From: an uncultured Succinivibrio sp.
GTDB lineage: Bacteria; Pseudomonadota; Gammaproteobacteria; Enterobacterales; Succinivibrionaceae
NCBI GenBank assembly: GCA_902772715.1
Contig: CACYBT010000137.1
Coordinates: forward strand, 1 to 16,776
Direction of reading: 5' to 3'
DNA: 16,776 nucleotides
This document shows, in pieces, positions 1 through 5,950 of the stretch. How positions within the stretch are numbered: position 1 is the first letter of the stretch; each line of letters starts with the position of its first letter. A program made the translations under genes and the position numbers. A model generated the notes under the pieces. That model was not told the origin of the DNA and did no database searches. It saw only the letters and a program-made list of their open reading frames with translations.

Positions 1-68
1 AACCGCCGTATGCGGATCCGCACGTACGGTGGTGTGAGAGGGCTGAGCTATAACTCGCCCTACTCGAT
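1..68 (+). mobile_element. Group IIC intron, 3' end (domains V and VI)
   Basis: This is the 3' tail of a group II intron whose body lies outside the window. Domain V is bases 2-33: a perfect 9-bp lower stem (2-10 with 25-33), a two-base CG bulge at 23-24 and an upper stem TGCG/CGCA closing a GATC loop. Domain VI follows, with a stem interrupted by a bulged A at 62, the expected branch point seven bases from the splice site. The intron ends in CTCGAT at 68. Domain V is nearly identical to that of the Oceanobacillus iheyensis group IIC intron as I remember it, including the CGC catalytic triad. The intact structure suggests a functional or recently functional copy. Whether it carries a reverse transcriptase cannot be seen here. 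Confidence 0.88.
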
Positions 69-118
69 TATCTTAGAGTATATTCAGATGATGCCTCATC
101 CTTTGACATTACATGTTT

Positions 119-826
119 TTAGCGTTTTTTGGTCTGACCATAATAGGCATTGGCACCATGCTTGCGCAGATAGTGCTTGTCTAGAAGATCTTGCTGCATA
201 GGCTTGAGCTCTGGTCTTAGAGTTAGGGCATGATAGGCCATAAATGCAACTTCCTCTAAAACGACTGCATTGTAAACAGCGTTGGCTGGTGATTTACCCC
301 AGGCAAAAGGTCCGTGTGAGTAAACATTGCAAGCAGGAACATCTGGTAATTTTATGTTGCGTTTCTTGAAGGTCTCAACAATTACCTTACCGGTTTCTAG
401 TTCATACTCACCTTCGATTTCGGCTTTGGTCATTTGACGAGTGCAAGGAATAGGACCATAGAAATAATCAGCACCGGTTGTGCCTAGGGCTGGAATATCA
501 ATACCGGCCTGAGCAAATGAAGTGGCGTTACGGGAATGGGTATGTACGACCCCCATAATTTCAGGACAGGCACGATAAAGCTCAAGATGGGTTGGAGTGT
601 CAGTGGAAGGGTTTAGATCGCCCTCAACAGTTTTACCGGTGTTGAGATCAACCACAACCATATCTTCGACTTTCATGGTTTCATAGTCCACTCCGGATGG
701 TTTGATGACTACGAGATTTTTTTCTCTGTCAATGCCTGATACATTTCCCCAGGTGAAAGTTACAAGACCGTGTTTAGGAAGGGCTAGATTGGCCTTGAAA
801 ACTGCTTCTTTAAGTTCTTCTAACAT
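119..826 (-). CDS. araD: L-ribulose-5-phosphate 4-epimerase
   Basis: Cytoplasmic class II aldolase-like zinc enzyme that interconverts L-ribulose 5-phosphate and D-xylulose 5-phosphate, the last step of L-arabinose breakdown into the pentose phosphate pathway. The protein has 235 residues (E. coli AraD has 231). The catalytic residues fall at the E. coli positions: metal ligands H95 and H97 in the VVHTHS motif, H171 in YSHGPF, D76, D120 and Y229 near the end in ANAYYG. The start is supported by a GGAG Shine-Dalgarno sequence 7 bases upstream. No kinase, isomerase or araC-type regulator is in view, so the gene stands alone here. UlaF and SgbE are close paralogues acting on the same substrate in ascorbate or xylulose pathways and cannot be excluded by sequence alone. 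The convergent intron end lies 50 bases beyond the stop. Confidence 0.93.
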   Translation of the reverse strand: MLEELKEAVFKANLALPKHGLVTFTWGNVSGIDREKNLVVIKPSGVDYETMKVEDMVVVDLNTGKTVEGDLNPSTDTPTHLELYRACPEIMGVVHTHSRNATSFAQAGIDIPALGTTGADYFYGPIPCTRQMTKAEIEGEYELETGKVIVETFKKRNIKLPDVPACNVYSHGPFAWGKSPANAVYNAVVLEEVAFMAYHALTLRPELKPMQQDLLDKHYLRKHGANAYYGQTKKR

Positions 827-965
827 GTTTTACTCCGTTGTTAAACACTGCATTATGCTAAAAACGCATAGGAGGTGTCATAAAAAGTTTATGAATATAA
901 TCGAAAAGTTAACGTTAGTTAAAAATACGTCACTTTAATAAATTCACTGATTTTCTGTTATAAAT

Positions 966-993
966 TGCTCATGCCACAGGACATGAATGAGCA
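966..993. promoter_or_regulatory. Inverted repeat in araD upstream region
   Basis: TGCTCAT (966-972) is the exact reverse complement of ATGAGCA (987-993), with 14 bases between. The interior also contains CATG at both ends. It could be an operator or an RNA hairpin in the araD leader, about 140 bases upstream of the start codon. No T-run follows on either strand, so it is not a terminator. The function is unknown. Confidence 0.35.
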
Positions 994-1121
994 GGATAAA
1001 ATCATAAAGTTAAGAAATTCTACTCCATTTTTTATTTATTTAATCTTCAAAAATATGATCTATGCAAAATATTTTAGAAAAATATATATAACCCTTTGTA
1101 AATCAAAGCGACTGACTGTAA

Positions 1122-1135
1122 TGTAAACGATTGTA
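1122..1135 (-). promoter_or_regulatory. Candidate LacI/PurR-type operator upstream of araD
   Basis: Read on the minus strand, the site is TACAATCGTTTACA, a near-palindrome centred on CG, the hallmark of LacI-family operators. It matches the site at 5589-5602 upstream of ytfQ at 11 of 14 positions, and the differences are transitions at flanking positions. It lies about 300 bases upstream of the araD start. No regulator gene is in the window. Confidence 0.4.
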
Positions 1136-1165
1136 AGGATTTAATTTTTTTAAATTGTATATTGT

Positions 1166-1630
1166 TTATAATTTTTTTAAAGGATCTTTGCCAAATTGTT
1201 TAATACATACATTTATGTTGTTTATTAGATCATCAAGTGTTGGTTCAAGAAGAGGTTCTCTTTTGAGCAAGGTACATAATTCGATATAGAATGTTTTCTG
1301 TTTGTCATTAAGTTTCTGCATGGACCGCTTATAGAACCAGTAATATCCCTGCAGAGGCAACAGCAACAGAAAACATATACAGCATATTAGCATGGGTAGG
1401 CTATCTTCAATAGCCATAAAAAAAGGGATCCCTTTAAAACCTCCCCCTCTGTAAAAATACCATATGACGGTAAGAACGATAAAGGGAGGGAAAAGACGTT
1501 GTTCAAGCGTGATAACCTTTTTAATCCTGCATTCAGCAAATACTGGATAGAGTAAAGGTTCATCAGGCCATTTTTTCATGTACTCAACGCCTGCAAGGAT
1601 ATTTCTGATAAAACCCATGTTTTTTTCCAT
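1166..1630 (-). CDS. yfbV: YfbV (UPF0208) membrane protein
   Basis: Small inner-membrane protein of the UPF0208 family with 154 residues, close to the E. coli length. Family landmarks are visible: WP at 21-22, the PVFAECR block at 29-35, FPPF at 47-50 starting the first membrane segment (about 47-60), and the LPLQGYYW block at 91-98 followed by KRS, with a second membrane segment at about 78-95. The role of the family is poorly defined; an effect on chromosome terminus organisation has been reported for E. coli YfbV. In E. coli yfbV sits next to ackA-pta, and here it is divergent from pta, which supports the assignment. The start is uncertain: the ATG at 1630 has no Shine-Dalgarno sequence, while the second ATG four codons in is preceded by GGAAAA. 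No terminator was found after the stop. Confidence 0.85.
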   Translation of the reverse strand: MEKNMGFIRNILAGVEYMKKWPDEPLLYPVFAECRIKKVITLEQRLFPPFIVLTVIWYFYRGGGFKGIPFFMAIEDSLPMLICCICFLLLLPLQGYYWFYKRSMQKLNDKQKTFYIELCTLLKREPLLEPTLDDLINNINVCIKQFGKDPLKKL

Positions 1631-1776
1631 TTGTAACTATTGAATGTACTGCCATGTTTAAGACAATCTGTGCAAATACCATTTTGCTTTATCCTCAATT
1701 ATCGCAAAAACAAATACTCTTTTACGACAATAATCTTTAATTGTTGCTGTTTTGAACGTTTTTTCTTGTTTCTATA

Positions 1777-1800
1777 GTTGCAATTTGAGATAAATGCAAC
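1777..1800. promoter_or_regulatory. Imperfect palindrome upstream of pta
   Basis: GTTGCA (1777-1782) is repeated inverted as TGCAAC (1795-1800), and two further inner pairs match. The 24-base span and dyad symmetry suit a dimeric regulator site. It lies about 135 bases upstream of the likely pta -10 box. The regulator is unidentified. Confidence 0.3.
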
Positions 1801-1931
1801 ACTGATCACATGCTTTATGTCAGTTTAATCTTTTTCATTGGACTTTGGGATTTTTTTCCTTAATTCATCTTAACTTTTTTTGAGTCAAAGAGCGTTTTAA
1901 AAAAATCAGTCTAAGAGACAAAGAGGGCATG

Positions 1932-1940
1932 TGATATAAT
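1932..1940 (+). promoter_or_regulatory. Extended -10 promoter of pta
   Basis: TG at 1932-1933, one base, then a perfect TATAAT at 1935-1940 forms an extended -10 element. The -35 region about 17 bases upstream is poor, as is common for extended -10 promoters. Transcription would begin near 1947 and give a leader of about 45 bases before the GTG start of pta. Confidence 0.6.
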
Positions 1941-1991
1941 ACGCGTCGATAAAATTTTTAAACATATCTTTCTTGCTAAAAGGAGTTTCTC

Positions 1992-3962
1992 GTGTCACGT
2001 AATGTTATGTTAGTGCCTGCAGGTAAGACTTCAGGCATTTTTTCTGCATCCTTAGGTTTGGTAAAGGCTTTAAATTCCAAGGGAGTTAAGGCTGCTATTT
2101 TTACTCCATTTAACAGTTGCTCCCAAAAAGAGTGTTCAGTAAATGGTCTTAACAAATGCTGTGTTGCTAAGAAAATTGCCAAAGGTGCTAAGACTGAAGT
2201 TTTAGAGGGAATTGTTGCCAATTACAATGAACAGTTTGAAGGTAAGAATTATGATGTTATTGTAATTGAAGGAGTTTGTGATGCTCCTTTTGATACAGTA
2301 TCCTTGAATGCAGATGTCTGTCATGCTTTTGATGCAAGTATTATTACCTTGGTATCCGGAACTTGCAAATGTGCCAAGGGAGCACTTGACACTACTCTTA
2401 GAGCCTTCGGCGAGGCTGGTATTAAGCAGCATTTAGGTACTATTCTTATCAACAATGAGGCTCCAAAAGATGCTTCTGGTGCAAAGAAATTACTTTTGTC
2501 AGGCTGCGGGCACTGTCAGAGCAATGGCGAGTGTTGTGAGGCTAAAGAGCCAGCTCTTACAGATTTTCTAGCAACTGTCAATTATGATATGCAGTATTAT
2601 GCTCCACGTGCTGTTGATTTATGTGAGCTAATTGAGGGCAAAATTGTATCTGGTGATGAAAACGTGAGAGCCTTCAAGGTGGCCTTAAGCAATGAAAGTG
2701 CCAACGATAAATGTGTTCTCGTAACTGCCAATGCTCCTCAGAAAACTGAGGCTAAGGTCGTGATTGTGACCGATGGCGCAGAAGCTAACTGTGGTGATGC
2801 TACCGTTATTGCTACAGATAAGACCCAGTGGTCTGTGGCCTCAGCCTTGGCCTCTATGACTGCTGAATTGCGTGATGATGCTCAGCGTGCATATATTGAG
2901 GAGAATGCTGTTAAGGATTTTGATGACAAGATTGTCAATGTCATCAAGGGAATTGAAGTTAAAGCCTTCCCTCTTATGAGTCCTGCTGCTTTCCGTCGCA
3001 AGTTAACCGCTCTTGCGATAGCTGCACACAAGAAAGTGGCTCTGCCTGAGGGTGAAGAACCACGTACTATCTGTGCTGCCGCCAAGGTGGCCGAGCAGGG
3101 TATTGCAATCCCCGTACTGTATGGCAATAAGGATAAGATCCTTGCTATAGCCAAAGAGCAGGGGGTTACACTTAACGATCAGGTTGAATTTGTTGATCCT
3201 GAGAGTCTGCGTGACAAGTATGTGGCTCGTCTGGTTGAGTTGCGCAAAGCCAAGGGAGTTACTGAAGAGAAAGCCAAGGAACTGTTACAGGATAACGTGT
3301 TCTTGGCCACTATGATGATCGAGAACAATGAGATTGATGGTCTAGTTTCTGGTGCTATTCACACCACCGCCAATACCATCCGACCTCCACTGCAGATCAT
3401 TAAGACAGCTCCTGATGCCAAACTGGTTTCTGCAATTTTCTTTATGCTGATGCCTGAGCAGGTTTATATTTATGGTGACTGTGCACTGAACATCAATCCA
3501 ACTGCCGAAGAAATTTCCGAAATTGCTATTCAGTCTGCAGACACTGCCAAAGCCTTTGGTATTGAGCCTCGTGTGGCCATGGTTACCTATTCAACCATCA
3601 ATTCCGGTAAGGGAGCTGACGCTGATATGATGCGTGAGGCTACTGAACTGGTTCGTCAGAAGCGTCCTGATATTATGGTTGATGGCCCTCTGCAGTATGA
3701 TGCTGCCGTACGTCCAGAAGTTGCTGCTCAGAAGGCTCCTGGTTCTCAGGTTGCCGGTAAGGCCACTGTCTTTATCTTCCCTAACCTGTCAACCGGTAAC
3801 ACTGTCTATAAGGCTGTACAGCGTTCTGCCAACTTGGTATCCATCGGACCTATGTTACAGGGCATGAAGAAACCTGTAAATGATTTGTCCCGTGGTGCTT
3901 TAGTTGATGATATTATCTATACTATTGCCGTTACCGCAATTCAGGCAGGCATGAAAAAGTAA
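1992..3962 (+). CDS. pta: Phosphate acetyltransferase, long form, cysteine-rich N-terminus
   Basis: Cytoplasmic enzyme converting acetyl-CoA and phosphate to acetyl phosphate and CoA, the first step of acetate fermentation. It has 656 residues against 714 in E. coli. The GTG start follows AAGGAG at good spacing, and the MSRNVMLVPAG opening aligns with the E. coli N-terminus. Residues 1-215 form the BioD-like P-loop domain, 225-300 a shortened DRTGG-like domain, and about 327-656 the catalytic PTA domain. The catalytic domain is very well conserved: LPEGEEPRT at 351, SGAIHTTANTIRPPLQ at 453, YGDCALN at 494, DGPLQYDAA at 564, SIGPMLQGM at 617 and DLSRGALVDDI at 631. The odd part is 15 cysteines among residues 43-267 and only two afterwards, grouped as C43/C48/C56/C57, C125/C127 and C172/C175/C181/C182. 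In E. coli the N-terminal region mediates NADH and pyruvate control; the cysteines might add metal binding or redox control, which is inference. Acetate kinase is not adjacent. Confidence 0.97.
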   Translation: MSRNVMLVPAGKTSGIFSASLGLVKALNSKGVKAAIFTPFNSCSQKECSVNGLNKCCVAKKIAKGAKTEVLEGIVANYNEQFEGKNYDVIVIEGVCDAPFDTVSLNADVCHAFDASIITLVSGTCKCAKGALDTTLRAFGEAGIKQHLGTILINNEAPKDASGAKKLLLSGCGHCQSNGECCEAKEPALTDFLATVNYDMQYYAPRAVDLCELIEGKIVSGDENVRAFKVALSNESANDKCVLVTANAPQKTEAKVVIVTDGAEANCGDATVIATDKTQWSVASALASMTAELRDDAQRAYIEENAVKDFDDKIVNVIKGIEVKAFPLMSPAAFRRKLTALAIAAHKKVALPEGEEPRTICAAAKVAEQGIAIPVLYGNKDKILAIAKEQGVTLNDQVEFVDPESLRDKYVARLVELRKAKGVTEEKAKELLQDNVFLATMMIENNEIDGLVSGAIHTTANTIRPPLQIIKTAPDAKLVSAIFFMLMPEQVYIYGDCALNINPTAEEISEIAIQSADTAKAFGIEPRVAMVTYSTINSGKGADADMMREATELVRQKRPDIMVDGPLQYDAAVRPEVAAQKAPGSQVAGKATVFIFPNLSTGNTVYKAVQRSANLVSIGPMLQGMKKPVNDLSRGALVDDIIYTIAVTAIQAGMKK

Positions 3963-3981
3963 TTTAATCTTAAATCATGAG

Positions 3982-4007
3982 AACCGGATCTTTGTATCCG
4001 GTTTTTT
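3982..4007 (+). terminator. Rho-independent terminator of pta
   Basis: An 8-bp perfect stem AACCGGAT/ATCCGGTT (3982-3989 and 3996-4003) with a six-base loop is followed by a T-run to 4007, beginning 20 bases after the pta stop. The next base but one starts a group IIC intron, as expected for intron insertion at terminators. Confidence 0.9.
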
Positions 4008-4008
4008 A

Positions 4009-4580
4009 GTGCGCTCAACATGTGTGCAGTCTAATAGGTTAAAGTCCCTAAGTCGTCAAGTTCAGGGCAAGACTAAAGCGAACGGCAAAGTTTACATCGG
4101 AAGGTGTGGGCTGAAGGAAACCGCTAGATCTTATGCACAGAAACTGCTTATTAGGCAGGATGTGATTAAGGTAAGTCTTAAAAGAAGATGATGCCTGATC
4201 TAAACTGTAGCACATCAAGTAAATGCAGAGGTTCAGGGATAGGAGGCCTGTGCACTTACCTAAGAAGGTCTGATAGGATGTTCTGATCTTAGTAACAACG
4301 AACTATCAGAAGTGAGCCCGGGCCACAGCAGTCGAACGAGAAGAACGGTGAAGTGCCAAATCTATTGGTTGTATATCTAATCAAGTCGCTAGTATGCGTA
4401 TGTACGGCATAAAACAAAGGTAACCTTTAAGTTAAGAGGATAGACGTAACGAAAGTATTATCTAAAGGAGCCGAGCATACTAACTACAAGAGAGGAGCAA
4501 CATACAGTATCAATAGGAACCGCCGTGATACGAAAACCGTATGTAAGGTGGTGTGGAGGGAGACTTTCTCCCTACCCGAT
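4009..4580 (+). mobile_element. ORF-less group IIC intron
   Basis: A 572-base element bounded by GTGCG at 4009 and CCCGAT at 4580. Its 5' part (4009-4110) and the segment around 4255-4355 align by eye with domain I to III sequences of the O. iheyensis group IIC intron, for example GTGCAGTCTA near 4022, AAAGTCCC near 4041 and AAGGTCTG near 4264. Domain VI has a 7-bp perfect stem (AGGGAGA with TCTCCCT) and a bulged A at 4574, seven bases from the 3' end. Domain V is 4519-4552 but is degraded: a G:A mismatch replaces the usual G:C above the lower stem and the bulge has one base where two are usual. Domain IV is only about 150 bases and encodes no reverse transcriptase. Insertion immediately after a terminator T-run is the classic IIC target. 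Splicing or mobility would need a maturase from elsewhere, and the domain V damage suggests it may be dead. Confidence 0.88.
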
Positions 4581-4608
4581 TCTCTGTTAATTTTGCTCTG
4601 AGGTATTT

Positions 4609-5559
4609 ATGCAGGTTCTCATAACAGGTGGACTAGGCTTTATAGGTTCGAATCTTTATTTGCATCTTGTAAAAAACGGTTACACTGTCTATATCTATTC
4701 TCATCAGTCCCGTCAGAGCGCGTTAAAGGTTCTTTCCTCGCATCCTCTGTTAAAAGATGAGCGAGTAGCTCTTGTCTGTGCCAATGAACCACTTCCGGAC
4801 TGTGAAATTGTAGTCAATCTGGCCGGAGAATCCATTGCCAAATCCTTTCTTACAAGAAAGAGACTGAAGGCTATACTTTCATCAAGACTTGAGATGCTCG
4901 AACTTATAGTTAAAGCCTACGAAAAAAGGCCTCCTCTTATGCTCATTGGGGCTAGCGCAACTGGGATCTATATCAACGGTGGATATGAGAAACTTCTTGC
5001 TGAAAGTTTTGCTAGTAGCAAGGATAACAAAGAGACGAACATAATTAGGAGGCAACAATCAGAAGACTTTGGCCTAAGTGAAGATGCTAAGACAGAAAAA
5101 AACATCTATGCTTCGCTTGTTATTAATATTGAACAAGCAACAGCCAGCAGTGCAGCAATGCTTGGCTGTAAATATGCCTTACTGCGTTTTGGTGTTGTGG
5201 TGGGGGAAGAAGGTGGCATTATGGAAATTTTATCTAGGTTGCCAAAATTTCGTTTTTTGCCTGGAGATAATTTTGTGCCGCATATACTCATTGGAGACGC
5301 TGTAAATGCTGTAAAGCATGTTATAGAAAATCACTTAACAGGAGTGGTGAATATGGTTTCACCATTGGCGCTTCGTTTAAATGAACTGCTAGAACTTTGT
5401 CAGAAACAGTCTTTTTTTACTTTTTACGTGCCGCGTTTCATCTTACATTTTGACAGAAGAGGGGCGCTGCTTAGGGTTAATCACATCATCAGTCCCATGC
5501 GTTTACGGCAAAGTGGTTTTTTGTTTTCATTTGACGAATTGAATCATAAAATCCCTTAA
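4609..5559 (+). CDS. yfcH: YfcH-like SDR family epimerase
   Basis: Predicted NAD(P)-binding protein of the TIGR01777/YfcH branch of the extended short-chain dehydrogenase family. The substrate is unknown for the family; some databases label it a cell-division inhibitor on slim grounds. The Rossmann motif TGGLGFIG is at 6-13, NLAGE at 70-74, the SATG segment at 116-119, LLRFGVVV at 191-198 and NMVSP at 248-252. The last four match E. coli YfcH closely. The protein has 316 residues against 297 in E. coli; the excess is a charged, low-conservation insert at about residues 135-168 after the SATG block. The start has a TGAGGT Shine-Dalgarno sequence at the right distance. It lies only 28 bases after the intron and beyond the pta terminator, so its promoter must be in the intron, or expression depends on read-through. 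Confidence 0.85.
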   Translation: MQVLITGGLGFIGSNLYLHLVKNGYTVYIYSHQSRQSALKVLSSHPLLKDERVALVCANEPLPDCEIVVNLAGESIAKSFLTRKRLKAILSSRLEMLELIVKAYEKRPPLMLIGASATGIYINGGYEKLLAESFASSKDNKETNIIRRQQSEDFGLSEDAKTEKNIYASLVINIEQATASSAAMLGCKYALLRFGVVVGEEGGIMEILSRLPKFRFLPGDNFVPHILIGDAVNAVKHVIENHLTGVVNMVSPLALRLNELLELCQKQSFFTFYVPRFILHFDRRGALLRVNHIISPMRLRQSGFLFSFDELNHKIP

Positions 5560-5588
5560 AAGAGACATTAATGTGAAATTATAAAACT

Positions 5589-5602
5589 CGCAATCGTTTG
5601 CA
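5589..5602 (+). promoter_or_regulatory. Candidate LacI/PurR-type operator upstream of ytfQ
   Basis: CGCAATCGTTTGCA is a near-palindrome centred on CG. It resembles the known E. coli PurR box (consensus ACGCAAACGTTTGCGT) and matches the site upstream of araD at 11 of 14 positions. It lies 30 bases after the yfcH stop and about 350 bases upstream of the ytfQ start. The regulator is not in the window. Confidence 0.45.
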
Positions 5603-5753
5603 ACGACACTTGCTTTTAACCATCGGAATTTATGATTAATCAGTCAGTTATAAAACCAACCACTTGATAATAAAGAACTTATTGTAATAAAACTAGTTTT
5701 GAACAATTTTTTGATATTGCCGTAAAGGTTTACAAATTTTTGAGCTATATCTA

Positions 5754-5780
5754 ATTTTTTTAAGAAAATCTTAAAAAAAT
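5754..5780. repeat. 12-bp perfect AT inverted repeat
   Basis: ATTTTTTTAAGA (5754-5765) and its exact reverse complement TCTTAAAAAAAT (5769-5780) are separated by AAA. As RNA it makes a weak all-AU-rich hairpin; as DNA it is a strong dyad in an A-tract context. It could mark the end of the yfcH transcript or bind a nucleoid protein. The function is unknown. Confidence 0.45.
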
Positions 5781-5781
5781 A

Positions 5782-5862
5782 TCTAGGTCTATCACGTTTT
5801 AGTTAAGTTGCGTTTCGCAACTTTTTTACATTAGCTTACAATGAAAATCAGAAAGACCTAGA
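5782..5862 (+). promoter_or_regulatory. Possible attenuator: long-range stem around a terminator hairpin
   Basis: TCTAGGTCT (5782-5790) pairs perfectly with AGACCTAGA (5854-5862). Inside lies a terminator-like hairpin: AAGTTGCG (5805-5812), loop TTT, CGCAACTT (5816-5823), with a T-run at 5822-5827. Transcripts entering from upstream would terminate here, about 120 bases before ytfQ, unless an alternative fold or antitermination intervenes. The sequence does not match any riboswitch class I know. Confidence 0.5.
5814..5842 (+). promoter_or_regulatory. Possible promoter of the ytfQ operon
   Basis: TTCGCA (5814-5819), a 17-base spacer and TACAAT (5837-5842) form a moderate sigma-70 match. The -35 box overlaps the terminator-like hairpin. 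Transcripts from here would begin near 5849 and omit that hairpin. This is a weak call and an upstream promoter is equally possible. Confidence 0.3.
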
Positions 5863-5883
5863 GATGCATAGAACACTTTGGTT

Positions 5884-5899
5884 CATGTTGAAAAACATG
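5884..5899 (+). promoter_or_regulatory. GAAA-tetraloop hairpin in ytfQ leader
   Basis: CATGTT (5884-5889) and AACATG (5894-5899) form a 6-bp stem closed by a stable GNRA loop (GAAA), 51 bases upstream of the ytfQ start. It could stabilise the mRNA or be part of a larger leader fold. Confidence 0.35.
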
Positions 5900-5950
5900 T
5901 TGCAGAGCAAAAGATCTTTCAGTCTAACTTTTCTATCTATAGGAGATTAT

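Larger units (their letters stand above)
827..1165. other. AT-rich intergenic region upstream of araD
   Basis: No gene is visible in these 339 bases, which separate the araD start from the yfbV stop. They hold two candidate regulatory elements, listed separately: a LacI-like operator at 1122-1135 and a 7-bp inverted repeat at 966-993. The araD promoter must lie here on the minus strand. Several TATA-rich stretches are present, but none has a convincing -35/-10 pair, so I do not call one. Confidence 0.6.
1631..1991. other. Divergent yfbV/pta control region
   Basis: There is no gene in these 361 bases. In enteric bacteria ackA usually sits between yfbV and pta, but nothing here encodes acetate kinase. 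The region holds the pta promoter (1935-1940), an imperfect palindrome at 1777-1800, and a perfect short palindrome TTTGAGTCAAA at 1879-1889. The latter two are candidate regulator sites of unknown identity. Confidence 0.6.
5560..5950. other. Structured leader/control region of the ytfQ operon
   Basis: No convincing gene lies in these 391 bases. In order they hold a LacI/PurR-like operator (5589-5602), a 12-bp perfect AT inverted repeat (5754-5780), a long-range 9-bp inverted repeat (5782-5790 with 5854-5862) enclosing a terminator-like hairpin (5805-5827), a possible promoter (5814-5842) and a GAAA-capped hairpin (5884-5899). An in-frame ATG at 5864 would extend ytfQ by 29 residues, but it lacks a ribosome site and the extension is not signal-peptide-like. 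Confidence 0.6.

Noticed and set aside
88..100. Short sequence GATGATGCCT shared with the intron at about 4187
   Set aside because: Ten bases only, in unrelated contexts; likely chance.
702..938. Plus-strand open frame across the araD start
   Set aside because: Most of it is antisense to araD and the remainder is low-complexity AT-rich sequence.
1785..1800. FNR-like half site TTGAG upstream of pta
   Set aside because: The second half matches the TTGAT-N4-ATCAA consensus at too few positions to support a call.
1976..2221. Antisense open frame opposite the pta start
   Set aside because: It overlaps a well-supported gene in its entirety, with no ribosome site and no recognisable protein features; other antisense frames within pta, ytfR, ytfT and yjfF were dropped for the same reason.
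4009..4191. Open frame of 60 codons at the 5' end of the intron
   Set aside because: It lies within the structured domain I of the ribozyme, starts on the intron's GTG boundary and resembles no protein.
5864..5950. Upstream ATG giving a 29-residue longer YtfQ
   Set aside because: No ribosome site precedes it, while AGGAG precedes the ATG at 5951, which opens a normal signal peptide.
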